Below are positions 8,027 to 17,500 of a stretch of DNA of 64,000 nucleotides, in pieces. The notes beneath the pieces were generated by a model. That model did no database searches, was not told the origin of the DNA, and was given only the letters and a program-made list of their open reading frames with translations. How positions within the stretch are numbered: the stretch's first letter is position 1; the number at the start of each line of letters is the position of its first letter. The stretch comes from an uncultured Acetatifactor sp. (GTDB taxonomy: Bacteria > Bacillota > Clostridia > Lachnospirales > Lachnospiraceae). The stretch covers positions 9,834 through 73,833 of the forward strand of contig CAKRRD010000005.1 in assembly GCA_934394815.1 (NCBI GenBank), given 5' to 3'. The translations under genes and the position numbers were made by a program.

Positions 8027-10684
8027 GTGGTCATTTTGTATTTTGCTGCCTTTGCATTCTCTGTATTGTTGCTGATTCTGACGCTTGCCGCTACCAGTCA
8101 ATATCGTAGAAATTATCATGTACTTTCTACCATGACAACCGCAATTGTAAACTTTGGTTACTGGCAGCTTGCCATGTCACACAATCTGGAGGAAGCTCTT
8201 CTTGCAAATCGGATCGCATATCTGGATGGAACATTCCTTACTCTGTTTATTTTTCTTTCGGTTGCCCAGTTCTGTCGGATCAAGGTTCCTGTCTGGATCA
8301 CTGCCGTCATGTCCATAGTCGGATTTGTTGTTCTTGGACTTTCCTATACCGGTGGTTACAGCACCATATATTATAGTAGTGTTTCCATCATCCAGAAGCA
8401 TGGAGTTACTTTTCTTGTTACACAGGACGGACCGGCACATATCCTTTATGACTGCCTGATCGTGGTTTATGCAGTAATAGACCTCGGAGTTATGATCTAT
8501 GCCTTCCGGAACAAAAACACAGTCTCTTATATGAATACGTTTTTCCTTCTGGCTACGGAACTGTTCTGCATGGTTGTATATGCTGTGGAAAGCATTACCG
8601 AATGTGAGATCCAGCTTCTTCCGTTTTCATATGTGCTCAATATGGTACTTTTGTTTGTACTTTTTCGTAGGACCAATCTGTATGATCTGTCCATCAATGC
8701 AGAGCACATTCGTGAAGAGCGCAGTGAATACGGCTATGTCTCTTTCAGCCGCCATGGAAAATATATCGGAAGTAATGAGGTTGCACGGAAATATTTCCCG
8801 GAACTGGAAAATCTTCTGATGGATCATAAGATTTCCCCCAAGGAGAAATTTCTTTACGAGGAGTTCGGCAACTGGGTAGCGCAGTTTGATCCGGATACCG
8901 ATAAAACCCGTTACTATACCAGAAACGAGCGGATCCTCAAATGCAGGCTCAGTTCTTTTACTATGGGAAAACGAAACAGTATACAGGGGTATCTCATTGA
9001 AATAAGCGATGACACCAACCAGCAGCTCCATATTCAGGAACTGAATGAAATGGCCAGAAGGGCAGAGGAAGCGAATCTTGCCAAAAGCACTTTTATCGCC
9101 AATATTTCTCACGAAATCCGCACACCCATTCATGTCATATTAGGTATGAATGAAATGATCATGCGCGAATCCGGGGAACCGCAGATTTGTGTGTATGCCG
9201 GGAATATCAAGAAATCCGGCAATATTCTGTTATCCCTTGTGAATAATATCCTTGATTATTCCCGCATGGAACGGGGAAATGTAAAGCTTCAGCCTGTTAC
9301 CTATGAAACGGGAAAGTTATTAAGCAATGCCGTGGATACGATCCGGCTCCAGACAGGCAGTAAGAATCTCCGGCTGGAAGTTTTAATCGACGAACATCTT
9401 CCGGTAAAACTCATTGGAGACGATCTTAAATTGCAGCAGATTCTGTTTAATCTGCTGACCAATGCGGTGAAATATACGAAGGAAGGCTATGTGCGTCTAT
9501 GTGTTTCCCAGAAGAAGCGATATGCCGATTCGGTATCCATCGACGTATCGGTGGAAGATTCCGGCATAGGAATCCGTAAAGAGGATATTGCACTTCTCAC
9601 CAATGCATTCTGCCGTGTGGACGAAAAGCAGAACCGGAATATTGAAGGTGCCGGTCTGGGTCTTTCCATTGCCAGTCAGTTATTGCAGCAGATGGGGAGC
9701 CAGTTAATGATCGACAGCGAATATGGTGTCGGCTCAATTTTCTCTTTCGAACTTACGCAACAGATTGCAGATGCGGCGGAGCTTGGAGCATTTTCCGTTT
9801 TCTCGGAACCAAACACGGAAATGTCTTCTACGCTTCCCGGTTTTACGGCACCGGAAGCGAAGATCCTGGTTGTGGATGATAATCAGATGAACCGCTTTGT
9901 TTTTCAGGGGCTGTTAAAATATCTGAAGGTGCAGGTCACTCTTGCAGCGAGCGGCAGGGAGTGCTTAAATGCCATTACCAAAGAGCATTTTGACCTGATT
10001 TTTATGGATCATCTCATGCCGGAACTCGATGGGATCGAAACGCTTCACATTATGAAGAAACGCAGCGGACACCTTTGTACGGACAGTAAGGTAATTGCTA
10101 TTACAGCCAATGCCTATCCGGACGCAAGGGATGTTTACCTGAAAGAGGGATTTGATGATTTCCTGGAAAAACCGGTAGAAGGAAAGCAGTTAGAAGCTAT
10201 GATTTATCGGTATCTTCCGAAAAACCGGATTCGGTATACAGAGGAAAGTTCTCACGAAAATGCAGAGGCTTCTGTTATTCCGGATAGCATCCCCGTTTCC
10301 ACAGGAAGTACTAAGCTTCTGGTGGAACAACTCTCAGGTATGGGGATCGATGTGTCAAAGGGTCTGTCCTATGCCGGTAATGACTGGGATTTTTATCTGG
10401 AAATATTAAAGTGCTTTATAGATGAATACGATACCAAATGGCAATTATTGCGTACAAGCAGAAAAAATCTCTCCCAGGACAATCATTTTGACGCCTTCAC
10501 CCATCTTGCACACCAGTTAAAGGGAGAGGCACGAGGGATCGGACACATGGAGCTTGGAGAGAAATTTTATCAACTGGAACTGGCATCCAAAGCGCGCAGA
10601 GAAGATAAGATTACAGACCTCTTTGACAGCACTTTGGATTTATGGGAAAGAGTCGTTACCTCTTTGACGAATTATCTAAGTTAA
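8027..10684 (+). CDS. Hybrid sensor histidine kinase, 7TM-HisKA-HATPase-REC-Hpt
   Basis: A phosphorelay kinase of about 885 aa. The N-terminal ~220 residues form seven membrane helices of the histidine-kinase 7TM type. A linker leads to the dimerisation helix with the phospho-accepting H362 (SHEIRTP). The ATPase follows (NLLTNAVKYT, DSGIGI, GAGLGLSIA), then a receiver with acceptor D661 (FMDHLMPELDG) and a C-terminal Hpt domain with H829 (HQLKG). All catalytic residues are present. Start: the GTG at 8027 has GAGGAGG nine bases upstream; the in-frame ATG at 8009 overlaps that site and would add MRRKYF. Its tail overlaps the convergent LytTR regulator by 29 bp. The Hpt must pass phosphate to a separate regulator, possibly that neighbour. 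Confidence 0.92.
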   Translation: MVILYFAAFAFSVLLLILTLAATSQYRRNYHVLSTMTTAIVNFGYWQLAMSHNLEEALLANRIAYLDGTFLTLFIFLSVAQFCRIKVPVWITAVMSIVGFVVLGLSYTGGYSTIYYSSVSIIQKHGVTFLVTQDGPAHILYDCLIVVYAVIDLGVMIYAFRNKNTVSYMNTFFLLATELFCMVVYAVESITECEIQLLPFSYVLNMVLLFVLFRRTNLYDLSINAEHIREERSEYGYVSFSRHGKYIGSNEVARKYFPELENLLMDHKISPKEKFLYEEFGNWVAQFDPDTDKTRYYTRNERILKCRLSSFTMGKRNSIQGYLIEISDDTNQQLHIQELNEMARRAEEANLAKSTFIANISHEIRTPIHVILGMNEMIMRESGEPQICVYAGNIKKSGNILLSLVNNILDYSRMERGNVKLQPVTYETGKLLSNAVDTIRLQTGSKNLRLEVLIDEHLPVKLIGDDLKLQQILFNLLTNAVKYTKEGYVRLCVSQKKRYADSVSIDVSVEDSGIGIRKEDIALLTNAFCRVDEKQNRNIEGAGLGLSIASQLLQQMGSQLMIDSEYGVGSIFSFELTQQIADAAELGAFSVFSEPNTEMSSTLPGFTAPEAKILVVDDNQMNRFVFQGLLKYLKVQVTLAASGRECLNAITKEHFDLIFMDHLMPELDGIETLHIMKKRSGHLCTDSKVIAITANAYPDARDVYLKEGFDDFLEKPVEGKQLEAMIYRYLPKNRIRYTEESSHENAEASVIPDSIPVSTGSTKLLVEQLSGMGIDVSKGLSYAGNDWDFYLEILKCFIDEYDTKWQLLRTSRKNLSQDNHFDAFTHLAHQLKGEARGIGHMELGEKFYQLELASKARREDKITDLFDSTLDLWERVVTSLTNYLS

Positions 10685-11372
10685 GCTGTTGCCGGATTTC
10701 TTTTTGAAGCCGGACCGGAATGGGAATGATGGAAGAATTCATCATTTCAATATCTGTCTGAACCACATTACGGACATACAGACGATTGATCAGGTAACTG
10801 CGTCCTACCCGGATAAACTCCGGATTCTGTTCAAAATCTTCACAGACTGTGGATAGTACTCTTGTTACAGAAATAGTATCCGTAAGGGTATGGATCAGCG
10901 TTACATGACGGCCGGCTTCAAAGTACAGAATATCCCTGAGAGGAATCTGTACTTCCTTTCCCTGAACATTCACCCGGTACAGCTTTGAAGTGCTTTCGAA
11001 GATCGATGTGCAGCGCCGGATGGCATTCATAAAGTCCTCATGATCATAGGGCTTTTGCAAATAATACAGCGCATCCACGTTATAGCTGTCCATGGCATGC
11101 TCCATGGAACTCGTTGTAAAGATCAGGCCACCCCTATAATGTCCCTCGCGCAGCATATGTGCCACACGCATGCCATCCGGATCATCCATATAAATATCCA
11201 GAAAAATGAGGGATGGTTTCTCAACAGCTTCCTCATAGCGTCGAAGAAGCTGTTCTCCGGACAGAAAGGCTTCTACTGTAATTTCCTGATCCAGATGAGA
11301 AAGATACTCTTGCAGATGATGATGCAGCCGCAGCAGATCGCTCCGGGAATCATCACAGATATAAATTGTCAT
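10656..11372 (-). CDS. LytTR-family DNA-binding response regulator
   Basis: A 238-aa two-domain regulator. The receiver (about 1-125) has the acidic pair D7/D8, phospho-acceptor D59 (FLDIYMDDPDG) and the conserved KP of YLQKPYD. The LytTR domain (about 130-235) includes LRDILYFEAGRHVTLIHT and FIRVGRSYLINRLYV. LytTR proteins bind pairs of short direct repeats and regulate peptide, bacteriocin and quorum circuits. It is transcribed away from the NRPS operon (promoters about 140 bp apart) and toward the hybrid kinase. It could be the output of that kinase, of the orphan AgrC-like kinase at 43 kb, or both. Repeats that could be its targets lie at 7047-7077 and 11505-11537. Confidence 0.9.
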   Translation of the reverse strand: MTIYICDDSRSDLLRLHHHLQEYLSHLDQEITVEAFLSGEQLLRRYEEAVEKPSLIFLDIYMDDPDGMRVAHMLREGHYRGGLIFTTSSMEHAMDSYNVDALYYLQKPYDHEDFMNAIRRCTSIFESTSKLYRVNVQGKEVQIPLRDILYFEAGRHVTLIHTLTDTISVTRVLSTVCEDFEQNPEFIRVGRSYLINRLYVRNVVQTDIEMMNSSIIPIPVRLQKEIRQQLNLDNSSKR

Positions 11373-11453
11373 TTGTATATAAATCCCCTTCCTCTTTTAT
11401 GTTCCCTTTATACACAGTGCTTTTCCTTTATATACGGACAGTGTTCTCTGTAT

Positions 11454-11482
11454 ATTATAACGTTCCTTTCCTGTACAGTAAA
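11454..11482 (-). promoter_or_regulatory. Promoter of the LytTR response regulator
   Basis: On the minus strand: -35 TTTACT (11482-11477), 17-base spacer, -10 TATAAT (11459-11454). A ribosome site GAGGAAGGGG precedes the ATG at 11372. Confidence 0.65.
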
Positions 11483-11504
11483 CAGATTTTTAAATACTAG
11501 TAAG

Positions 11505-11537
11505 CACTATTGAACCCACTATTGAACACTATTGAGC
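11505..11537 (+). repeat. Three tandem ACTATTGA repeats upstream of the NRPS operon
   Basis: CACTATTGAAC at 11505-11515 and 11517-11527, and CACTATTGAGC at 11527-11537. The steps are 12 and 10 bp, so the outer copies lie 22 bp apart, about two helical turns. They sit between the LytTR regulator promoter and the operon -10 box, where a regulator of either unit would bind. Confidence 0.55.
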
Positions 11538-11617
11538 ACAAAAAAGGAGAGAGGGTCGATTCATTACATTTTTGGGACGATTCATACAAGCATCTTCTTT
11601 TACTCGACAAATTATTA

Positions 11618-11623
11618 TATAAT
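11618..11623 (+). promoter_or_regulatory. Candidate -10 box of the NRPS operon
   Basis: A perfect TATAAT 47 bases before the first gene. At 17 bp spacing the -35 is only TTCTTT (11595-11600), far from consensus, which suggests an activated promoter. The region 11373-11669 otherwise holds the regulator promoter and the repeat cluster. Confidence 0.45.
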
Positions 11624-11669
11624 ACACCTATATGAGACAGTGGCATGTTTGGCCTTCGGAGGTGTGACT

Positions 11670-12788
11670 ATGTTTTCTTTAAAAGACAAAGAAGTGAATG
11701 TGGGGCGGCAGAAGGAACTTGACTTAGTAAAAGGCTTTCTGATGATCATGATCATCTTTATACATTCATTTCAGACGATAGCGGGTGCGGAAGCAGCAGA
11801 ATCCAGTGTCCATAAAATTATGTTTGCACTGTTTATGCCGACCGGTGCCTGCTTATATTTATTTACCATGGGGTTCGGAAGTGTTTTCACGCGGCATTCC
11901 CAACCGAAGGATCTGGTTAAAAACGGCATAAGATTGTTAGTGTATCAGGGATTAAGTAATTTATGCTACGCGGCAGTGATCGTAGTTAGTTTTCATATAA
12001 GAATTTTTATCACGGGAGAAATAGCGGGAAGCAGGGAATTGTATGAAGGCAGTCTGTACTCCATGCTTACATTCGTAAATATCTTTTTTATCTCGGGAAT
12101 GTGTTATTTTATACTTGCGATATACAAAAAACTGGGAGTAAAACCGGTCGGCTATATAATAAGTGCTGTAATAGTAGGATTGTTATCACCGTTTACGGCA
12201 TTACTGGTTTCTGATCACCCGGTGCTTAACTGGATCCTGGACATGACCTTTGGAGGGAAGGGTGAAACAAGCTTCTGCTTCTTTCCCTATTTGAGCTATG
12301 TGTTTCTGGGATATGTTTTTGGAATGGTGATCCGGAGAATCCCCGAAAAGGAAAAGGGCAGTTTCTATAAAAAGACCGGAATCCTGTGTGGAATAGCAGC
12401 GGTAATATGGTTTGCCGGCTGCGTGATACTACATCCCGGTGTTGAAGAATTCTTTGATTATATGATCGGACAATACAGAATACCGGGGCTGATAAAGGTA
12501 ATAGGAAGCTTCAGTACCATAATGCTTGTATTTGCAGTTGCATTTTTTATAATGCCGATCATAGAAAAATGGAAATTCGTATATAACAGACTGTGTTATT
12601 ATTCCCGGCAAATATCCAAGATGTATGCGGTGCATATCGGGGTATATTATTTGATCGGCGGTTTTAGTGCATTTTATGAATATAATGTGACCCAATGTCT
12701 GCTATGGGCGGTAGTGGTATTGATAGCAACGGATTTGATTGTGCAGGGATACCTTATCGTTACAGATAAGAGAACAACAGGAAAATAA
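11670..12788 (+). CDS. Multi-pass membrane acyltransferase-like protein, first gene of NRPS operon
   Basis: A 372-aa protein with roughly ten membrane helices. The opening RQKELDLVKGFLMIMIIFIH resembles the R-x-x-x-LDxxRGxxM-...-H start of the HGSNAT/DUF1624 and related membrane acyltransferases, with the histidine in the first helix. I chose the ATG at 11670 because GGAGG lies eight bases upstream. The longer frame from 11532 runs through the promoter. It is 12 bases from the next gene. In this setting it might acylate the NRPS product or a cell-surface target. The acyltransferase label is moderate and the substrate is unknown. Confidence 0.65.
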   Translation: MFSLKDKEVNVGRQKELDLVKGFLMIMIIFIHSFQTIAGAEAAESSVHKIMFALFMPTGACLYLFTMGFGSVFTRHSQPKDLVKNGIRLLVYQGLSNLCYAAVIVVSFHIRIFITGEIAGSRELYEGSLYSMLTFVNIFFISGMCYFILAIYKKLGVKPVGYIISAVIVGLLSPFTALLVSDHPVLNWILDMTFGGKGETSFCFFPYLSYVFLGYVFGMVIRRIPEKEKGSFYKKTGILCGIAAVIWFAGCVILHPGVEEFFDYMIGQYRIPGLIKVIGSFSTIMLVFAVAFFIMPIIEKWKFVYNRLCYYSRQISKMYAVHIGVYYLIGGFSAFYEYNVTQCLLWAVVVLIATDLIVQGYLIVTDKRTTGK

Positions 12789-12800
12789 AAGGAAGATAAA

Positions 12801-14549
12801 ATGGCAGAAAGAAGAAACAACAGATTATTAAATACAAAACTGAATAAGTATATTATTCCGGGAATCATGATGTCACTGGCACTTCAGCTGGGGAACATTG
12901 TGGATACGATTTTTGTAAGTAATTTGATCGGTGTAGAAGCAATGTCAGCGGTTACGATGAGTCTCCCGGTGGAAACCATTATTCAGCTTACCGGTTACTG
13001 TCTTGGAATAGGCGGCTCCATAGCAGTGGGAAATATGCTTGGCAAGCGAGACAAGGAAAGCGCATCAAAGCTGTTTTCCGCCACGTTTCTGGTGACACTG
13101 ATGGTGGGTATTATTTTTTCCGTCTGTGCATTCCCGACAGCGGCTCCGATTGCCAGACTTCTGGTACCGGGAGGCGGCATCCTTCAAAACTATACAAGAG
13201 ACTATATCCGTATCAGTATGCTGGGAGCGCCGGTCATCGGCATCGGACTTCTGGTTGTAAATTATCTTGGTGTGGAGAATCATCCGGAACTTGCATCTGC
13301 GTATCTGATTCTGGCCAATGTAATAAATCTTGTTCTTGATTATATATTTCTCAGATATACACCGCTTGGAGTTACAGGTGCATCTTTATCCACAGTACTT
13401 GGCTTTTTGTTTGCAATGTCGATTTTTGTGCTTTATATCCGTTCCGATAAACGGAACATCCAATTTGTCCGGCTGAAGGGGAAGGACTTTGGAATCATGA
13501 AAGAAGCACTTGTGGCAGGGATACCCATGCTGGTCTTTATGGCAACCAATTTTATAAAATCCCTTGGCCTTAACACGATCATCATCCATCAGACCGGTGA
13601 GGACGGAATGGCAGTATTTACGGTCTGTGATAACGTGCTTTTGATCGTTGAAATGCTCACAGGCGGAATTATTGGTGTGATTCCCAATGTTGCGGGAGTT
13701 CTTTACGGCGAGAAAGATTACATGGGAATCCGGGTTCTGTGTAAAAAGATGCTGAAGTATAGTTATATCGTATTGGCCGCCATATTCGTTGCCATTATGG
13801 TGTTTACGGAACAGATTACGATCCTGTTCGGAAGCGGTGGTGGAGAGCTTGGAAGACAGATGGTGTATGCACTCCGGATTTTTGCTTTATGTGTGATCCC
13901 CTATCTTTGGAATAAATTTATCATAAGCTATTATGAGTCTATTGAAGAAACGGCAATCGCAAGTTTTGTTACATTCCTTGAGAATGCAGTGGTAATCCTG
14001 CCGGCCACCTATGTGGGGATTTGCATATTTAAGCAGATATACGGAACCGGTGTTGACGGAATTGCGGCAGGTTTCGTTGCCACAGAGATCATTACGGTAA
14101 TCGCAGGCTGGATCTTCCGAAAAATAAAACATAAAAATACAAGCTTTTATATTGTTCCGGACAAGAATCCCGGTGTAAATCTGGATTTTTCAATCAAAAG
14201 CACCATGGAGGAAGCGCAGACGGTTAACAGAAGAATTATGGAGTTCTGTAAGGAAAAAGGAGTGTCTGCAAATAAAGCAAACCTGGCGGCTGTGTGTGCA
14301 GAAGAAATGACGGTAAACATTATCCAATACGGTGGAAAGACATCCAACTGGATCGATATCAATCTCTGTCTGGAGGACGATCTGTGCAGATTAAGGATCC
14401 GGGACAACGGCGTGAATTTTAATCCGTTGGAGTACAGTCATGATTATGAGGACTTTGACATTCACGGAATAGAGCTGGTAAAAAAGATTTCAAAATCCAT
14501 GGACTATATTCGTGCGATTGATATGAATAACACTATAATATCATTTTAG
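12801..14549 (+). CDS. MATE transporter fused to a C-terminal RsbW-like ATPase domain
   Basis: A 582-aa protein. Residues 1-440 are a 12-helix MATE exporter. Residues ~455-582 form a cytoplasmic GHKL domain of the serine-kinase/anti-sigma (RsbW, HATPase_c_2) type. Its N-box is AEEMTVNIIQY, its G1 box is RIRDNGVNFNP, and a glycine motif HGIELVKKI follows. This C-terminal region shares the pattern of the separate ATPase encoded at 23865. Ordinary MATE proteins end near residue 450, so this is a true fusion with no frameshift. AAGGAAG precedes the ATG. In the operon it is the obvious exporter of the NRPS product; the ATPase tail could let STAS-type partner switching gate export or sense transport state. 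That role is inference. Confidence 0.88.
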   Translation: MAERRNNRLLNTKLNKYIIPGIMMSLALQLGNIVDTIFVSNLIGVEAMSAVTMSLPVETIIQLTGYCLGIGGSIAVGNMLGKRDKESASKLFSATFLVTLMVGIIFSVCAFPTAAPIARLLVPGGGILQNYTRDYIRISMLGAPVIGIGLLVVNYLGVENHPELASAYLILANVINLVLDYIFLRYTPLGVTGASLSTVLGFLFAMSIFVLYIRSDKRNIQFVRLKGKDFGIMKEALVAGIPMLVFMATNFIKSLGLNTIIIHQTGEDGMAVFTVCDNVLLIVEMLTGGIIGVIPNVAGVLYGEKDYMGIRVLCKKMLKYSYIVLAAIFVAIMVFTEQITILFGSGGGELGRQMVYALRIFALCVIPYLWNKFIISYYESIEETAIASFVTFLENAVVILPATYVGICIFKQIYGTGVDGIAAGFVATEIITVIAGWIFRKIKHKNTSFYIVPDKNPGVNLDFSIKSTMEEAQTVNRRIMEFCKEKGVSANKANLAAVCAEEMTVNIIQYGGKTSNWIDINLCLEDDLCRLRIRDNGVNFNPLEYSHDYEDFDIHGIELVKKISKSMDYIRAIDMNNTIISF

Positions 14550-14560
14550 GAGGAGAAAAA

Positions 14561-17500
14561 ATGTCAGCAGTTAACGAAAAAAGCAGTTTTTCCTTTGTGT
14601 TTCAGCCGGTGACAAAGCTGTTCGAAGAGCAGGTACGGCTTCATCCGGACAAGTGTGCGGTGGTATCGGGGAAAGAAAAATTCACGTATGCCCAGTTAAA
14701 TGAAAGGGCAAACAGAATCGCAAATGCTCTCATTGAAAAAGGAATTCAGCGAGAGACTATTGTAGGCATTGTAATGGAGCGCTGCTGTGATTTTTATGCG
14801 GTACGACAGGGAATTTTAAAGTCCGGTGGTGCATTTGCGGTAGCAGCACCTGATTATCCCGATGACAGAGTACAGTACATTATTGAAGATGCGGGGATTC
14901 CTTTTGTTATCACAACAAAGAAAATTGCAGAGGAACGCCGGGAACTGTTTGCAAAACTTTCCTGCACCGTACTGCTTCTTGAAGAATTGCTGAAATATAA
15001 CAATACGGAAAATCCGGATACCGGGATTGAAGAACATGATCTTTGCTATTGTATCTATACCTCAGGCTCTACAGGAAAGCCCAAAGGGGTTATGATCGAA
15101 CACATCAACCTTGCCAATTTTGTGAATCCTAATCCCAGAAACGCGGAAACCTATGGATACATAAGCAGAGGAAGTGTCTCTCTGTCCATGGCAGCCATGA
15201 CTTTTGACGTATCTGTGCTGGAGGAATTTATTCCGCTGACAAATGGACTTACAGCGGTAATTGCAGGCGATGAAGAGATCCTGAATCCCATCATGCTTGG
15301 AGATCTGATCGTAGAAAATAAAGTCGATATTATGACCACGACTCCTACCTATCTGTCCAACATGATCGATCTGCCACAGCTTGGCAGGGCCGTGGCACAG
15401 ATCAAAGTTTTCGATGTGGGAGCGGAGGCCTTTCCGCCGGCGCTTTATGATAAGATCCGTGCTGTCAATCCGGATGCTTATATCATGAATGGTTATGGAC
15501 CTACGGAAACGACCATAAGCTGTACGATGAAAGTGATCACAGACAGCAAAAACATTACGATTGGTGCTCCGAACGGTAATGTGAAGGTATATGTGATTGA
15601 TAAGGACAATAAGATCCTTCCGGATGGAGAAACCGGAGAACTTGTGGTCGCAGGTCTTGGAGTCGGCCGGGGATATATCAATCTCCCTGATAAAACAGCC
15701 GCTGTTTTTATTGATCTGAATGGTGAAAGAGCGTACAGAACCGGCGATCTGGCAAGAATCAATCCGGAGGGTGAAATCGAATTCTTCGGAAGAATGGATA
15801 ACCAGATCAAACTGCGAGGATTGCGGATCGAACTTGGTGAGATCGAAGAGGTCATCAACAGTTTTGAGGGAATTATTACCAGTATTACCGTACCGGTGGA
15901 TAATAAGTACCTTTGCTGTTATTTTATGGCGGACCGTAAGATGGATTCTGAGGAAATTTCTGCCTATGCTTCCGAAACACTGGCGCATTATATGGTTCCG
16001 GATGTTTTTGTCCAGATGGATAAAATGCCCTTAACCCAGAATGGCAAAATTGATAAAAAAGCATTGCCGAAGCCTGTTTCACAGCCGGAGAAGCTGAAGG
16101 AACCGGAAACAGCCATGCAGAAGAAAATATTTGAGATCGTTTCCAATGTGGTGGAGAATGATTTCTTTGGAGTTGATACAAGCTTTTACAAAGCGGGTCT
16201 TTCTTCCATAAGTGCCATGAAGCTGTGTATTCTGATCTCGGAGGAATTTGGTGTCACGGTGAAAACCAGTGATATTCATGAAAATAATACCGTTGAAAAA
16301 CTGGAAAAGTATGTGATGCTTGCACCCAGGATCAGAACCTATGAGAAACGGGAGGTGTATCCGCTTACCGGATCTCAGAAGGGAATTTTTGCGGAATGCG
16401 CTAAAAATCCGGAAAGTACGGTGTACAATATTCCGTTCCTGTTTGATCTGGACAGCACAGTGGATACGCAGAAGCTGTCAGAAGCAATCATCCGGATGGT
16501 AAATGCCCATTCCTATCTGCTGACAGAAGTATTTCTCAATGACAGAGGAGAGATGGTACAGTGCCCCGGTGCGGAAGCCTTTGCACCGGAAGTGATCGAA
16601 ACCACAAACGAACAGTTTGAAGACCTGAAAAATAAACTGGTACGCCCTTTTAAGCTGGAAAAAGGACGTCTGTTCCGCGCGGAAATTTATCTGACGGAGG
16701 ACAGAAAATATCTCTTTACGGATTTTCATCATATTATTGCGGACGGTAACTCCTATGATATTATTTTTGAGGATATCGACAGAGCCTATAGAGGTGAAAA
16801 ACTGGAAAAGGAATCCTATACGGGATTTGATGCTGCACTTGACGAAGAGCAGCAGATGAACGAAGGAAAATACAAAAAGGCGGAAAAATATTACGATAGC
16901 ATTTTTGAAGGAATTGAGACAGAATCTCTTCCACTTCCGGATCTGTACGGAAAAACGCCCGAAAAGGGTTATCAGGAAAGAAAACTGGATATTGCGGTAG
17001 ACAAAATTCTGTCCGGCTGTGAAAAGCTGGGAGTGACTCCTAATGTTTTGTTCACCGGTCTGTTTGGTATCCTTATGTCCAGGTATGGGAATGCAGAAGA
17101 CAGTCTTTTTGCAACCATCTATAACGGAAGAAATGATTCCAGACTTGAAAATACGGTCTGTATGCTCGTAAAAACACTTCCGGTTTATTGCAGTTTTGAT
17201 TCAAAAACTACGATTCAGGCATATATGACAGAGCTTTCCGAACAGCTTCTGTCCTCCATGGCAAACGATATTTTTCCGTTTTCCGATATTTGTGCTAAAT
17301 ACGGATTTAACTCCGACCTTGTATTTGCATATCAGGCAGAACTGAGTGACGATTATCCCATCGGAGATACGATTGCGAGGGGACATGATCTTTCCCTGGA
17401 TATGGCTAAAATGCCACTGCTTATACAGGTAAGAGAGTATAATAATGAATATGTACTTACTGCGGAATACCGCAGCGATATGTACAGTGAAGCTTTTGTG

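Noticed and set aside
11414..11443. Two ACAGTG direct repeats near the LytTR regulator promoter
   Set aside because: Only 6 bp and 24 bp apart, downstream of the -10; not enough to call an autoregulatory site.
15062..15988. 308-aa minus-strand ORF inside the NRPS gene
   Set aside because: No ribosome site or recognisable domain, low-complexity Ile/Ser/His composition, and it lies fully antisense to the conserved A1 domain; a codon shadow.
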